From JAEMQF01 sp963850525 (GTDB lineage: Bacteria > Pseudomonadota > Gammaproteobacteria > Burkholderiales > Burkholderiaceae_C), in the NCBI GenBank assembly GCA_963850525.1, contig CAWKLQ010000010.1, positions 186,001 through 250,000 on the forward strand: DNA of 64,000 bases, read 5' to 3'. The notes under the pieces are model-generated. The model searched no databases, was not told the origin of the DNA, and was given only the letters and a program-made list of their open reading frames with translations. Below, piece after piece: positions 1 to 8,860 of this stretch; position 1 is the stretch's first letter, and every line of letters starts with the position of its first letter. The position numbers and the translations under genes were made by a program.

Positions 1-1
1 C

Positions 2-862
2 TACTTCGATCCGAACTATGGCGAGTTGACCCTGCCTCGGCTCGACTTTGCGGTGCGCATCAAAGGCCCGCTCGTCGCCGACGTGCAAGACACGATGACG
101 CGCCTGTGGTGGCGCTTGCAGGTGCTGCGCGAAACTCGCAAGGCCGACCTCGAAGGCGCGATTCACGCGGCGCGCGAGGTCGCGGCGGCGGGCGTGGACA
201 TGGTCGAGAGCCGCAGCGACAGTGCCGCGATGTCGGGCTTGTCCGATATGCCCGAGACCGAGTCGGATGAATTGGCGCACAGCCCGCTGGCCGCGCTCGT
301 GCTGCGCGACAACGTGCGCTTTCGGCGCCGCATCGAAGGCACGTACCGGGTGGCCATCGCCCTGGCGCAAAGCGAAATCCTGATCGCGAGCGCCTACTTC
401 GTTCCGGGCGTGCAACTCCAGCGCGCGCTGCTGCGCGCGGCACGCCGCGGCGTGCGCGTCACCTTGCTGCTGCAGGGACGCTATGAGTACTTCATGCAAC
501 ATCACGCGAGCCGCGCCGTCTACGGCGTGTTGCTCGATGCGGGAATCGCGATTTACGAATACGCGCCAAGTTTCTTGCACGCCAAGGTCGCGGTGATGGA
601 CGCCCACGGTGGGTCGCTGGCGACGGTGGGATCGTCGAATCTCGACCCGTTGAGCCTGCTGCTGGCGCGCGAAGCGAATGTCTTCATCCGCGACGACGCC
701 TTTGCCGCCGAGTTGCGTGCCCACTTGCTCAAGGCCATCGAGGAGGGGCGCCGCGTCGACCCGCAGGCGCACATGAACCGGCCCTGGCTCGCACGCCTCT
801 TGAATTGGACCGCCTACGCGATGATGCGCGTCGCCATTCTTCTGACCGGCAACCGCTACTGA
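2..862 (+). CDS. clsB: Cardiolipin synthase B-like phospholipase D protein (5' end outside window)
   Basis: The reading frame is open from the first bases of the window (YFDPNYGE...), so the N-terminus lies upstream. The visible C-terminal half contains the second phospholipase D signature: HAKVAVMD near codon 190, followed by GSSNLDPLSLLLAREANV. This is the HxK(x)4D arrangement of the PLD superfamily. The frame then ends in a hydrophobic tail. Enzymes of this family join phospholipids at the inner membrane to make cardiolipin. The wording around the second motif and the basic tail fit ClsB better than ClsA, but the first HKD motif is not visible. An internal TTG at 26 could be mistaken for a start; the upstream residues are family-like, so it is not one. 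Confidence 0.85.
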   Translation, partial: YFDPNYGELTLPRLDFAVRIKGPLVADVQDTMTRLWWRLQVLRETRKADLEGAIHAAREVAAAGVDMVESRSDSAAMSGLSDMPETESDELAHSPLAALVLRDNVRFRRRIEGTYRVAIALAQSEILIASAYFVPGVQLQRALLRAARRGVRVTLLLQGRYEYFMQHHASRAVYGVLLDAGIAIYEYAPSFLHAKVAVMDAHGGSLATVGSSNLDPLSLLLAREANVFIRDDAFAAELRAHLLKAIEEGRRVDPQAHMNRPWLARLLNWTAYAMMRVAILLTGNRY

Positions 863-956
863 AGGTTCGCGATGCAGCGCAACGGGGCGCATCCCCCCCA
901 GGGATGCGGGAAGCGCAGTGCGCTTCCGGACGGCACAATTCCTCAAAGCGCACGCC

Positions 957-1460
957 ATGGACCGACACCACCCCGTCATCGATTCCCGCATCGCGGCACA
1001 CCCTGCGCCCGGCGTGTGGATCGGTGCCGTGCGACGCGCCATCGGCCCAGTCGCTCAAGTGACGCCGACCGATCAAGGCGACATGATCGAGACGCATCCG
1101 CCGCACTACCTGGTCGCGATTTGGGCGCCGCTGCGCGACGACGAGGCACATTTGCGCCGCTGGCCCGATTCGGTGTCGGTTGCCCTGGGCGACCACGAGG
1201 GCGCGATCGATGAACTGGTGCGCAACCTGCCCGAGGGCGCACGCGTGTGGGTCACGCCGCAGGAAATCGACTGGGCGGGAATCGCCGAAATCGCCATGCT
1301 CAGCGAGGGCGGACGCTTCACCCCCGAGCACTACCGCGAGCTCGAACGCTTCATTGCACAGGAACGCGACGCGGCCTTGGCGACGATCAGCGCCAACTAC
1401 ACCGACAGCGCAGGCGGGTTCGAAGGGTTTCTGGGAACCGTACCGTCGTCGTTCTCTTGA
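957..1460 (+). CDS. Hypothetical protein
   Basis: A 167-residue frame if started at the ATG at 957; an in-frame ATG at 918 would add 13 residues that look like noncoding sequence. I do not recognise the family. The protein is soluble, acidic in its second half, and has no signal peptide or membrane segment. It shows a pattern of short alternating strands and helices (IWAPLRDDEAHLRRW, IDELVRNLPEGARVWVTPQEI). It follows clsB by about 95 bases on the same strand and converges on the carboxypeptidase gene with only about 20 bases between the stops. The regular GC-rich third positions support coding. Function unknown. Confidence 0.6.
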   Translation: MDRHHPVIDSRIAAHPAPGVWIGAVRRAIGPVAQVTPTDQGDMIETHPPHYLVAIWAPLRDDEAHLRRWPDSVSVALGDHEGAIDELVRNLPEGARVWVTPQEIDWAGIAEIAMLSEGGRFTPEHYRELERFIAQERDAALATISANYTDSAGGFEGFLGTVPSSFS

Positions 1461-1482
1461 GCAAGGGCGCGTCGCTGCGCGT

Positions 1483-3018
1483 TCACTCGTCCTGCGCCTT
1501 GACGAACGAGCGCAATTGCATCGCCATGCGCGCCATCGACGCCTGGTGGATGTACATCATGTGGCCGGCCTCGAAGTAGTTGACACTGATGTTGGACGCT
1601 TGCGCGTCGCGCAGGCCCAGGTGGCTCAGCGTGTAATCGGCCGCCGCGTGCGGCGTGGCCAGATCGTAGAAACCACTGGCGACGTAGACGCGCATGTGCG
1701 GGTTCGCCTGCATTGCGCGGCGCAGGCTTGAACCGACGTTGGCGTATTTGTTTTCGAAGTCCTTCCACTTCCACTTCTGCCACAGCGGCGCGTGCACGAC
1801 GTAGGGCGCGTCGCTCTCGAACTTGAGGTGTGAGCGCAGCAACCGGTTCATTCCCGCCGCATAAGCGCCGACCAGGTTGTTCATCGCCGCGTCGGTTTCG
1901 GGCTGCTCGCCTGCGTCGTCGCGGTCCTGGCCGACAAAGCGCGAATCCAGGCGCCCCACGGTCTGGCCACGCTGGCGCAACAGTTCCTTGCAGAAGCGCG
2001 AATCGAGAGGGCGCAAATCGCAGCGCAGCACGTATTCGATTCCCAGGCCGGTGAAACGCGCCACCTGCGAGGCGATGCGCTCGCGCTCGGCGGGTGAGAG
2101 GCGCGAGCCCTGCATCAGCGCCAGGCTGTACTCGGCGTTGGCGAAGGTCTCCGCCGCGGCGATGACTTCGCGCAAGGCCTTGCGCTGCATGTCGGGCGGC
2201 AGGGCGCGGTGGTACCACGCCGTCGCTGCGTAACTCGGCAGGAACAACGCGTAGGGCAAGTCGTTGGCGTGGTCGAAGCTCAGCGTTTGCATGTCCAGCG
2301 CGAGCGAGACGAGCATCACGCCGTTCAGATAGACGTCGTGCTTTTCCTGCAGGTGGTGCGACAACCCGGCGGCGCGTGTCGTGCCGTAACTTTCGCCGAT
2401 CAGGTACTTCGGGCTGCCCCAGCGCTCGAAGCGCGTCAGGTACATGCGAATGAACTCGCTCACCGAGTCCAGGTCGCGTTGGTATTCGTGGAACTCCGAG
2501 ACCTTCTGATCGTCGAGCATGCGCGAGTGGCCGGTGCCCACCGGGTCGATGAAGACCAGGTCGCTGTGCGTCAGCAAAGTGTGTTCGTTGTCGCGCAGTG
2601 CGTAGGGCGGCGGCGGCGCGAGGCCGGTATCGTCGGTGGCGACGACTTGCGGCCCGAGCAAGCCCAGGTGCAGCCAGACGCTGCTCGACCCCGGGCCGCC
2701 GTTGAATGCGAACGTCAGCGCGCGCGCTTCGCTGAATTGCGGCGCGCCCGTGTTCTTCAGCGTGTAGGCGATGAAGAAGAACGCGGCGCGCGCCTTGTCC
2801 GGCGCTTTGCGCGGTGCATCGGTGGCGCTGGATTCGTCCGGGCTGGCGCTGTGCGCATCGTTGTACAAGCGAAGCAACAGCGTGCCGCAGGTCGCCGTGT
2901 ATTCCAGAGTGCGGCCGTTCACGACCAGGCTGTGGTCGGTGCTGACGAGGTGTTCGCGCGGCTCGGGCGCCGGGTCGGCAATGGCAGGCTTGTCCGCGGG
3001 CTCGGGCATGGGGCGCAT
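1483..3018 (-). CDS. Serine carboxypeptidase, peptidase family S10
   Basis: A 511-residue protein with the full set of S10 landmarks: NGGPGSSS at about residues 106-113 (oxyanion region), GESYGT with the nucleophile Ser near 210, Asp in GFYDLATP near 450, and the catalytic His in EAGHMMYIHQ near 490. Family members remove C-terminal residues from peptides and share the alpha/beta-hydrolase fold. A convincing lipoprotein or Sec signal is not obvious in the polar N-terminus (MRPMPEPADK), so location is uncertain; bacterial relatives are often periplasmic. A second Met three codons in is an alternative start. It is divergent from the DUF429 gene with only about 40 bases between starts, so the promoters must be very close together. 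Confidence 0.88.
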   Translation of the reverse strand: MRPMPEPADKPAIADPAPEPREHLVSTDHSLVVNGRTLEYTATCGTLLLRLYNDAHSASPDESSATDAPRKAPDKARAAFFFIAYTLKNTGAPQFSEARALTFAFNGGPGSSSVWLHLGLLGPQVVATDDTGLAPPPPYALRDNEHTLLTHSDLVFIDPVGTGHSRMLDDQKVSEFHEYQRDLDSVSEFIRMYLTRFERWGSPKYLIGESYGTTRAAGLSHHLQEKHDVYLNGVMLVSLALDMQTLSFDHANDLPYALFLPSYAATAWYHRALPPDMQRKALREVIAAAETFANAEYSLALMQGSRLSPAERERIASQVARFTGLGIEYVLRCDLRPLDSRFCKELLRQRGQTVGRLDSRFVGQDRDDAGEQPETDAAMNNLVGAYAAGMNRLLRSHLKFESDAPYVVHAPLWQKWKWKDFENKYANVGSSLRRAMQANPHMRVYVASGFYDLATPHAAADYTLSHLGLRDAQASNISVNYFEAGHMMYIHQASMARMAMQLRSFVKAQDE

Positions 3019-3057
3019 CAGAAGTTATCGTTGAAGGGAATCGTCTCGAAAGCTACC

Positions 3058-3996
3058 GTGACTCTAACGCCATCGACCCCCAACGCCCCTCGCGACTTTC
3101 CCGTGCTCGCAGGCGTCGACTTCACGAGCCGCCCGCGGCGCGCCAAGCCCATCACCATGGCGCTGGGGCGCTGCGTGCCCGGTGGCGTGGTCTTGGAATC
3201 GCTGCGGCTGCTGCCGGACTTTGATGCACTGGCGCAGTGGCTGCGCACGCCCGGTCCCTGGCTTGCGGCGTTCGACTTTCCCTTCGGCTTGCCGCGTGAA
3301 CTCGTGCTTCACCTGGGGTGGCCGCTCACCTGGCCCGAGCTCATCGCGCACTACGCGGCGCAGTCGCGGCAGCAGGTCCGCACGACGTTTGCCGCGTTCT
3401 GTGCGGCGCGGCCCGCGGGCGCGAAGTTTGCGCATCGTGCCTGCGACCGTCCCGCGGGATCGTCGCCGTCGATGAAGTGGGTGAACCCGCCCGTGGCCTA
3501 CATGCTGCACGCCGGAGCTCCGCTGTTGCTCGCCTCGGGAGTGCACTTGCCGGGCCTGCACGACGGCGACCGCAGCCGCGTCGCGCTGGAAGGCTACCCC
3601 GGCCTGCTCGCCCGCGAACTGATCGGCGCAAGGTCTTACAAAAGCGACGCGAAGGCGCACCAGGACGAGCCGCGCCGGCAAGCGCGAATCGCCCTCATCG
3701 ACGCCCTCGAGCAGGGCCGAACGCGCCTGGGTTTGCGCCTGTTGCTGAGCGAGCCTCAGCGCGACGGATTGATTGACGACGCCAGCGCGGATCGGCTCGA
3801 CGCCGTGCTTTGCCTGATGCAGGTGGCGTGGTCGGCGGCGCGGCCGAACTTCGGACTGCCGGCGAAGATCGACCCGATCGAAGGTTGGATTGCCACGGCA
3901 ACGCCGGGCGCCGCCCCGGGCGCGCTTGCGGGCAACCGCCTGCACGTCACTCCGGGCGTGACGGCTCTCGCTGCAGCGCCGCCCACGTCGCGATGA
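3058..3996 (+). CDS. DUF429 family protein
   Basis: A 312-residue protein beginning VTLTPSTP at a GTG codon. The open frame extends about 850 bases further upstream, but that part lies antisense to the carboxypeptidase gene and is not protein-like, so the GTG at 3058 is chosen. The N-terminus has the DUF429 hallmark AGVDFTSRPRRAKPI followed by FDFPFGLPRE. This places the family near RNase H-like nucleotide-binding folds, and a nuclease role is only a prediction for the family. The last 50 bases overlap the end of the phosphatase-like gene on the other strand. Function unproven. Confidence 0.75.
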   Translation: MTLTPSTPNAPRDFPVLAGVDFTSRPRRAKPITMALGRCVPGGVVLESLRLLPDFDALAQWLRTPGPWLAAFDFPFGLPRELVLHLGWPLTWPELIAHYAAQSRQQVRTTFAAFCAARPAGAKFAHRACDRPAGSSPSMKWVNPPVAYMLHAGAPLLLASGVHLPGLHDGDRSRVALEGYPGLLARELIGARSYKSDAKAHQDEPRRQARIALIDALEQGRTRLGLRLLLSEPQRDGLIDDASADRLDAVLCLMQVAWSAARPNFGLPAKIDPIEGWIATATPGAAPGALAGNRLHVTPGVTALAAAPPTSR

Positions 3997-4540
3997 AATC
4001 TCGCTGCTCGCGCGTTTCGGGCGAGTGCGGCGCGACGGCGAGCTTCGCCATGACGCGCCACTTGTCGCGAATCGCCGCCAGCGCTTGCTCGGCGGCAAGG
4101 CCTTGTTCGACGAGCAGGCAGCCCGCCACCGTGCCGGTGCGGCCGATGCCGGCGCGGCAATGCAGATAGACATTGGCACCGCCGGCGAGAGCGGTATCGA
4201 TGGCCTGCAGCGTCGTGCGCATGCCATTCACCGACGGCACGCCGAAGTCGGCCACGGCGAATCGACTGCTCTGCGCGTCCACCCCGCGCTCGGCGCCCGC
4301 CTGCCGCAGCAGCGCAGCGTAAGGCGGCAAGGCCTCGGCCGCGTGGGTGAAGTCGAAGCAGCGCGTGACGCCCACGTCGAGCAGCGCCTGCAAGCGCCGC
4401 TGCATGAACACGGCGTCGTCGGCGCCGGGATACTCCCCCGCCAGCACGCGCCCGGCAACCAGCCAATAACAATTGCCGTGCGGGCGCGGCAGCGCGTCGC
4501 CGGCGGCGTGGATCAGCGCGGGGTCGAAACGGGTCTTCAC
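3947..4540 (-). CDS. Dual-specificity/tyrosine phosphatase-like protein
   Basis: A 197-residue protein with a complete cysteine-phosphatase P-loop, HCRAGIGRTG (HCx5R), near residue 127. It also has the general-acid region DFGVPSVNG about 30 residues earlier. No signal peptide is seen, so it should be cytoplasmic. Its start lies 26 bases before the end of... that is, just downstream of aapP on the same strand, so it is probably the last gene of the aap transcription unit. Its 3' end overlaps the convergent DUF429 gene by 50 bases. The target (protein, lipid or inositol phosphate) cannot be read from the sequence. The catalytic motif is intact, so an active phosphatase is likely. Confidence 0.82.
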   Translation of the reverse strand: MKTRFDPALIHAAGDALPRPHGNCYWLVAGRVLAGEYPGADDAVFMQRRLQALLDVGVTRCFDFTHAAEALPPYAALLRQAGAERGVDAQSSRFAVADFGVPSVNGMRTTLQAIDTALAGGANVYLHCRAGIGRTGTVAGCLLVEQGLAAEQALAAIRDKWRVMAKLAVAPHSPETREQRDFIATWAALQREPSRPE

Positions 4541-4565
4541 GCCGCACGCGCCGCGTCGAGAAGCT

Positions 4566-5321
4566 TCAGTGCGCGAGGATCTTCGACAGGAAGTCGCGCG
4601 AACGTTCGCTCTTCGGGTGGTTGAAGAATTCCTCGGGCGTGTTCTCTTCGACGATCTGGCCGTGGTCCATGAAAATCACCCGGTCGGCGACGGAGCGCGC
4701 AAAACCCATCTCATGCGTCACGCACAGCATGGTGATGCCCTGTCCGGCGAGTTCCTTCATCACGTCGAGCACCTCGTTGATCATCTCCGGGTCGAGCGCC
4801 GACGTCGGCTCGTCGAAGAGCATGATCTTGGGCGTGAGGCACAAGGCGCGCGCGATCGCGACGCGCTGTTGCTGTCCACCTGAGAGTTGCAGTGGATATT
4901 TGCCGGCCTGCTCTTCGATTTGCACACGCTGCAACTGTTGCATCGCGCGCGCCTCGGCCTCTTTTTTTGGAAACTTGCCGACCCACATCGGCGCCAGCGT
5001 CAGGTTCTCCAGCACCGTCAGGTGCGGGAACAGGTTGAACTGCTGAAACACCATGCCGACGTTGCGCCGCACCGCGTCGACCGCCTTCACGTCATCGCTG
5101 AGCTCGATGCCGTCAACGATCAAGCGACCCGACTGGTGTTCTTCGAGCCGGTTGATGCAGCGGATCAGCGTCGACTTGCCCGACCCCGACGGCCCGCAGA
5201 TCACGATGCGCTCGCCGCGCGCGACGTCGAGCTGGATGTCGCGCAGCACGTGGAACTGGCCGTACCACTTGTTGACGGCGTCGAATGTGATGATCGGAGC
5301 TTCGGGGGTGGCCATGGTCAT
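4566..5321 (-). CDS. aapP: Polar amino-acid ABC transporter, ATP-binding protein
   Basis: A 251-residue ABC ATPase of the GlnQ/HisP/AapP class. It shows Walker A GPSGSGKST near residue 45, a Q-loop (FQQFNLFPHLTVLENL), the signature LSGGQQQRVAIARAL, Walker B IMLFDEPTSALDP and the switch His in CVTHEMGFA. It powers uptake of polar amino acids with the two permeases and the binding protein encoded upstream. The ATG at 5321 is chosen because it overlaps the stop of the preceding permease gene by four bases (ATGA), typical of coupled operon genes. A second in-frame ATG lies two codons in. The phosphatase-like gene follows 25 bases later. Confidence 0.93.
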   Translation of the reverse strand: MTMATPEAPIITFDAVNKWYGQFHVLRDIQLDVARGERIVICGPSGSGKSTLIRCINRLEEHQSGRLIVDGIELSDDVKAVDAVRRNVGMVFQQFNLFPHLTVLENLTLAPMWVGKFPKKEAEARAMQQLQRVQIEEQAGKYPLQLSGGQQQRVAIARALCLTPKIMLFDEPTSALDPEMINEVLDVMKELAGQGITMLCVTHEMGFARSVADRVIFMDHGQIVEENTPEEFFNHPKSERSRDFLSKILAH

Positions 5322-6451
5322 TGCCTGCGCATTCCAGTGTTGAGATAGGCCTCGACCCAGCGGCTGTAGCGCGACAACGCAAAACAGAAGACGAAGTACA
5401 CCGCGGCGACGAAGAGCTGGCCTTCGAGGAAAAACTTGCGCCAGTCGGCGTCGCCGAGGGCAAGTTGCAGCGCGCCGGTCAAGTCGTAGAGGCTGACGAT
5501 GGTGACGAGCGACGTATCTTTGAACGTGCTGATGAAGGTGTTGACGATCGCCGGCACGACCAGGCGCAGCGCCTGCGGCAGCACAATCATTCGTGTCGTC
5601 TGCCAGTAGCTCAGGCCGAGCGCCTGCGCCGCTTCGACCTGGCCTTTGGGCAAGGCCTGCAAGCCGCCGCGCACGACCTCGGCAAGATAGGCCGCGGCGA
5701 ACAGCGTCATCCCGGCAAGCACGCGCAGCAGCACGTCGATCGACACACCCTGCGGCATGAACAGCGGGAACATGAACGACGCCATGAACAGCACCGAAAT
5801 CAACGGCACGCCGCGAATCAGCTCGACGTAGAGCACGCAAATCGCGCGAATCGCAGGCAGCTTGGAGCTGCGCCCGAGCGCCACAAAAATCGCCAGCGGG
5901 AAGGCGATCGCCAGGCTCACGACCGACAGCATCAAGGTCAACGGAAAACCACCCCAGCGCGACGTCTCGACCGGTGTCAAGCCGAACACGCCGCCGAGCA
6001 TCAACACGAGGAACAACGCCAACACGCCAAGCCACAGCGCCGCAAGCCAGGGACGCCACATCGGCCGCAAGCAGCTCGCGACGAGCAAGGCGATGAGCAC
6101 GGCACACGCAAGCAGCGGGCGCCACTGTTCGGCGTAAGGGTAGCGGCCAAACAGAATCAGGCGGCCCTTTTCGGCGATCACGCCCCAGCACGCGCCCACT
6201 TCGTGCGCGGCGCGGCACGCGGCGTTGTCGGGAGCGAACACGGCGTGCCAGACGCTCCAGTTGAAGAGCGGCGGCACGAGCCACAGCAGCACCGCGAGCG
6301 TGACCACGGTCGTCAGCGTATTGCCCCAGCCGTCGAACAAATTGCGTTTCAGCCAGGCGATCGCGCCCTCGGTCGCGACCGGCGCGGCGCGCGGCGCGAT
6401 CGGATTGAACACCGCGGCACGGGCCACCTCAACGTTCCCGGATCGCCGCAC
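5318..6451 (-). CDS. aapM: Polar amino-acid ABC transporter permease, AapM type
   Basis: A 377-residue inner-membrane permease. After a polar start it has an early membrane segment (LTTVVTLAVLLWLVPPLF), a periplasmic loop, more segments in the middle, and a C-terminal five-helix core. The core carries the ABC-permease coupling motif EAAQALGLSYWQTTRMIVLPQAL. The long extra N-terminal half before the core is the feature that separates AapM from short HisM-type permeases. The start overlaps the end of aapQ by 23 bases and the stop overlaps the aapP start by four, so all are read from one message. Confidence 0.92.
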   Translation of the reverse strand: MRRSGNVEVARAAVFNPIAPRAAPVATEGAIAWLKRNLFDGWGNTLTTVVTLAVLLWLVPPLFNWSVWHAVFAPDNAACRAAHEVGACWGVIAEKGRLILFGRYPYAEQWRPLLACAVLIALLVASCLRPMWRPWLAALWLGVLALFLVLMLGGVFGLTPVETSRWGGFPLTLMLSVVSLAIAFPLAIFVALGRSSKLPAIRAICVLYVELIRGVPLISVLFMASFMFPLFMPQGVSIDVLLRVLAGMTLFAAAYLAEVVRGGLQALPKGQVEAAQALGLSYWQTTRMIVLPQALRLVVPAIVNTFISTFKDTSLVTIVSLYDLTGALQLALGDADWRKFFLEGQLFVAAVYFVFCFALSRYSRWVEAYLNTGMRRQ

Positions 6452-7601
6452 GGCGGTTGTACGCGTTCATCGCGGCCGAGGTCAGCAGCGACAGCGTCAG
6501 GTAACACGCCATCACGAGGGCGATGCACTCGATCGCCCGACCCGTCTGGTTGAGCGACGTGTTCGAGATCGACACCAGGTCGGGGTAACCCACCGCGACG
6601 GCGAGCGACGAGTTCTTCGTCAGATTCAGGTACTGGTTCGTCATCGGCGGAATGATCACGCGCAGCGCTTGCGGCAACTGAATGAGGCGCAGTTCCTGGC
6701 CGCGGCTCAGGCCCAGGGCTGCACTGGCTTCATGCTGGCCGAAGGGTACCGATTGAATCCCTGCGCGAACGACTTCGGCGATGTACGCTGCGGTGTAGAG
6801 CGTCAGGCCGACGAGCACCGTCAGGAACTCCGGTGTCACGGCGCCGCCGCCGATCACATTGATCTCTGTCTTTTCCGGGGCGTCAACGCCGGCGGGCGCG
6901 CCGCCGAGCAACCAGCCCAGTACGGTGAGTGCGACGACGATCGCGAGCCCGGGCAGCGCCACCGGCACGATCTGCCCCGTCGCTTCGCGCCTGTGCCGGG
7001 AAAATCGCCCCCAGCCCCAAGCGCCTGCCAGTCCTGCGACCAAGCCCAGCAGCGTGAAGGCATGTCCCGTGCTCCACAGGGGGTGCGGAAACTGCAAGCC
7101 GTTCTTGCTGAAAAACACGCCCGGCAGTGGCGTCAGCGCTTCTTCGATGCTCGGCAGCAGCTCCGTCATCACGAAGTACCAGATGAAGAGTTGCAGCAGC
7201 AGCGGCACGTTGCGCAGCAGGTCGACGTAGGCGCTGCTGAGCGTTCGCACGAGGAAGTTGCGAGAGAGTTTGCCGATGCCGATCAGCGTGCCCAGCAGCG
7301 TCGCCATGACGATGCCCAGCAGCGCGACACGAAACGTATTCGACAGCCCGACGAGAAACGCCTTGCCGTAGCTCTCTGCCGAGTCGAACGGGATCACACT
7401 CTCGCCGATGGAAAACCCCGCCGGCTGGGAGATGAAGTCAAAGCCGCTCTTGATGCCGCGAGCGCGCATGTTGTCCAGCGTATTGGACAGCAGGTAGGTG
7501 CCCGCAGCGGCGATCAGCGCGAGTGCGATCGCCTGGTACAGCAGGCCGCGAAACGCCTTGCTGCGCCAGTGGAATCGGCGGACAGCGGGCGGCGCGGCCA
7601 T
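6429..7601 (-). CDS. aapQ: Polar amino-acid ABC transporter permease, AapQ type
   Basis: A 390-residue permease beginning MAAPPAVRRFHWRS with a first membrane span at about residues 20-40 and a long periplasmic region before the second span. The coupling motif EASAALGLSRGQELRLIQLPQALR lies about 100 residues from the end. It should pair with the AapM-type permease as a heterodimer. The periplasmic loop rich in Gly/Phe (GIKSGFDFISQPAG) is typical of AapQ. It follows the binding-protein gene by 37 bases. The four genes have the order binding protein, Q, M, P seen in general L-amino-acid importers. Confidence 0.92.
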   Translation of the reverse strand: MAAPPAVRRFHWRSKAFRGLLYQAIALALIAAAGTYLLSNTLDNMRARGIKSGFDFISQPAGFSIGESVIPFDSAESYGKAFLVGLSNTFRVALLGIVMATLLGTLIGIGKLSRNFLVRTLSSAYVDLLRNVPLLLQLFIWYFVMTELLPSIEEALTPLPGVFFSKNGLQFPHPLWSTGHAFTLLGLVAGLAGAWGWGRFSRHRREATGQIVPVALPGLAIVVALTVLGWLLGGAPAGVDAPEKTEINVIGGGAVTPEFLTVLVGLTLYTAAYIAEVVRAGIQSVPFGQHEASAALGLSRGQELRLIQLPQALRVIIPPMTNQYLNLTKNSSLAVAVGYPDLVSISNTSLNQTGRAIECIALVMACYLTLSLLTSAAMNAYNRRAAIRER

Positions 7602-7638
7602 CTTCGCTTCGAGCGGTGTATTCCTCGTGAAACGGTGC

Positions 7639-8676
7639 TCAACGCACCGGCGGCGCGTACATGAACCCGCCCTTGCTCCACAAATTGTTCGCGCCGCGCG
7701 GCAATTTCAGCGCCGATTTCGGGCCGACGTTGCGCTCGAAGACCTCGCCATAGTTGCCCACCTCTTTGATCGCGCGATACGCCCAGTCCTTGTCCAGGCC
7801 GAGCAGCTTGCCGGTGTCTTCCGAGGTGCCCAGGATGCGCTGCACGACGGGGTCTTTGCTCTCGGCTTTCAGCTGGTCGACGTTGGCCTTGGTGATGCCG
7901 TATTCCTCGGCTTCGATGAGCGCGAACACGACCCATTTGGCGATGGCGAAGAACTCATCGTCGCCGCGGCGCACTGACGGGCCGAGAGGTTCCTTGGAGA
8001 TCAGCTCGGGCAGGATCACGTGGTCCTCGGGGTTGCCGGCTTCCTTGTTGCGCACCGACGCGAGGCCCGATGCGTCTGTCGTGTACGCCTGGCAGCGACC
8101 GGCGAAGTAGGCCTTGTTCGTTGCTTCCTGCGTTTCGAACACGACCGATTTCATGTTCAGCCCGACCGACTTGGAGTAGTCGGTCAGGTTCTTCTCCGTC
8201 GTCGTTCCCGACTGCACGCATATCGTCGCGCCCTTGAGCTGCTTGGCGCTCGTGATCTTGCTCTTCTTCGTCACCATGAAGCCCTGGCCGTCGTAATACG
8301 TCGTGCCGGTGAAGTGCAGGCCGAGCGACGCGTCACGCGTCAGCGTCCAGGTCGTGTTGCGCGACAGGATGTCGACCTCGCCCGACTGCAGCGCGGCGAA
8401 GCGCTGCGCGGCGTTGAGTGGCACCCATTTGATTTTGCTCGTGTCGCGCAAAATGGTTGCGGAGATCGCCTTGCACACGTCCACGTCCAGCCCGGCCCAG
8501 TTGCCCTGGCTGTCGGCCGCCGAGAAGCCCGGCAAGCTGGGGTTGACGCCGCAGACCAGTTGGCCACGTGCCGTGATCGCCTCGAGCGTCTTGCCGGCGT
8601 GCGCGGGCAGCGCGACAGTCAGTGCGGCGGCAGCGCACAAGCCCAGAACGGCGGATTTCGGAAAGACTGCTTGCAT
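7639..8676 (-). CDS. aapJ: Polar amino-acid ABC transporter, periplasmic binding protein
   Basis: A 345-residue binding protein with a clear Sec signal peptide (SAVLGLCAAAALTVALPAHA, cleaved after AHA). The mature part starts GKTLEAITARGQLVCGVNPSLPGFSA, the classic entry of family-3 solute-binding proteins of the AapJ/BztA kind. Two cysteines and the YDGQGFMV and GATICVQSGTTTE strands line the ligand cleft in relatives. It captures polar amino acids in the periplasm and delivers them to the Q/M/P complex. A GGAG ribosome site lies just upstream. A perfect 12-bp palindrome sits about 50 bases upstream of the start and could be a regulator site. Confidence 0.93.
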   Translation of the reverse strand: MQAVFPKSAVLGLCAAAALTVALPAHAGKTLEAITARGQLVCGVNPSLPGFSAADSQGNWAGLDVDVCKAISATILRDTSKIKWVPLNAAQRFAALQSGEVDILSRNTTWTLTRDASLGLHFTGTTYYDGQGFMVTKKSKITSAKQLKGATICVQSGTTTEKNLTDYSKSVGLNMKSVVFETQEATNKAYFAGRCQAYTTDASGLASVRNKEAGNPEDHVILPELISKEPLGPSVRRGDDEFFAIAKWVVFALIEAEEYGITKANVDQLKAESKDPVVQRILGTSEDTGKLLGLDKDWAYRAIKEVGNYGEVFERNVGPKSALKLPRGANNLWSKGGFMYAPPVR

Positions 8677-8727
8677 GATGTGAAACTCCAGGATCGAAAA
8701 CGATGGACCCGCGCCAAAGCAACCCGA

Positions 8728-8739
8728 CGCGTTAACGCG
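8728..8739. promoter_or_regulatory. 12-bp palindrome upstream of aapJ
   Basis: CGCGTTAACGCG is a perfect palindrome 52 bases upstream of the aapJ start codon. It is a plausible operator for a dimeric repressor, but no regulator is adjacent and its match to a named box is not established. In GC-rich DNA a central TTAA with CGCG arms is less expected than an all-GC dyad. Confidence 0.3.
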
Positions 8740-8860
8740 CGCAGTCTAGGCGCCCTGTTCGGCGCATTGCATGCTCGATTTCCCTCGGGGGTCTTGGTTG
8801 CGGAGGGCGGCAGCGGTGCACGTACCATTCGCGAAACTCTGCGGCTGCACGCGTTTTCCC

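Noticed and set aside
2209..3057. Upstream extension of the DUF429 frame
   Set aside because: It lies antisense to the serine carboxypeptidase gene and has no family similarity; the real protein starts at the GTG at 3058.
4566..6284. A 572-codon frame joining aapP with upstream sequence
   Set aside because: The upstream half is an alternate frame of aapM; aapP starts at the ATGA overlap at 5321.
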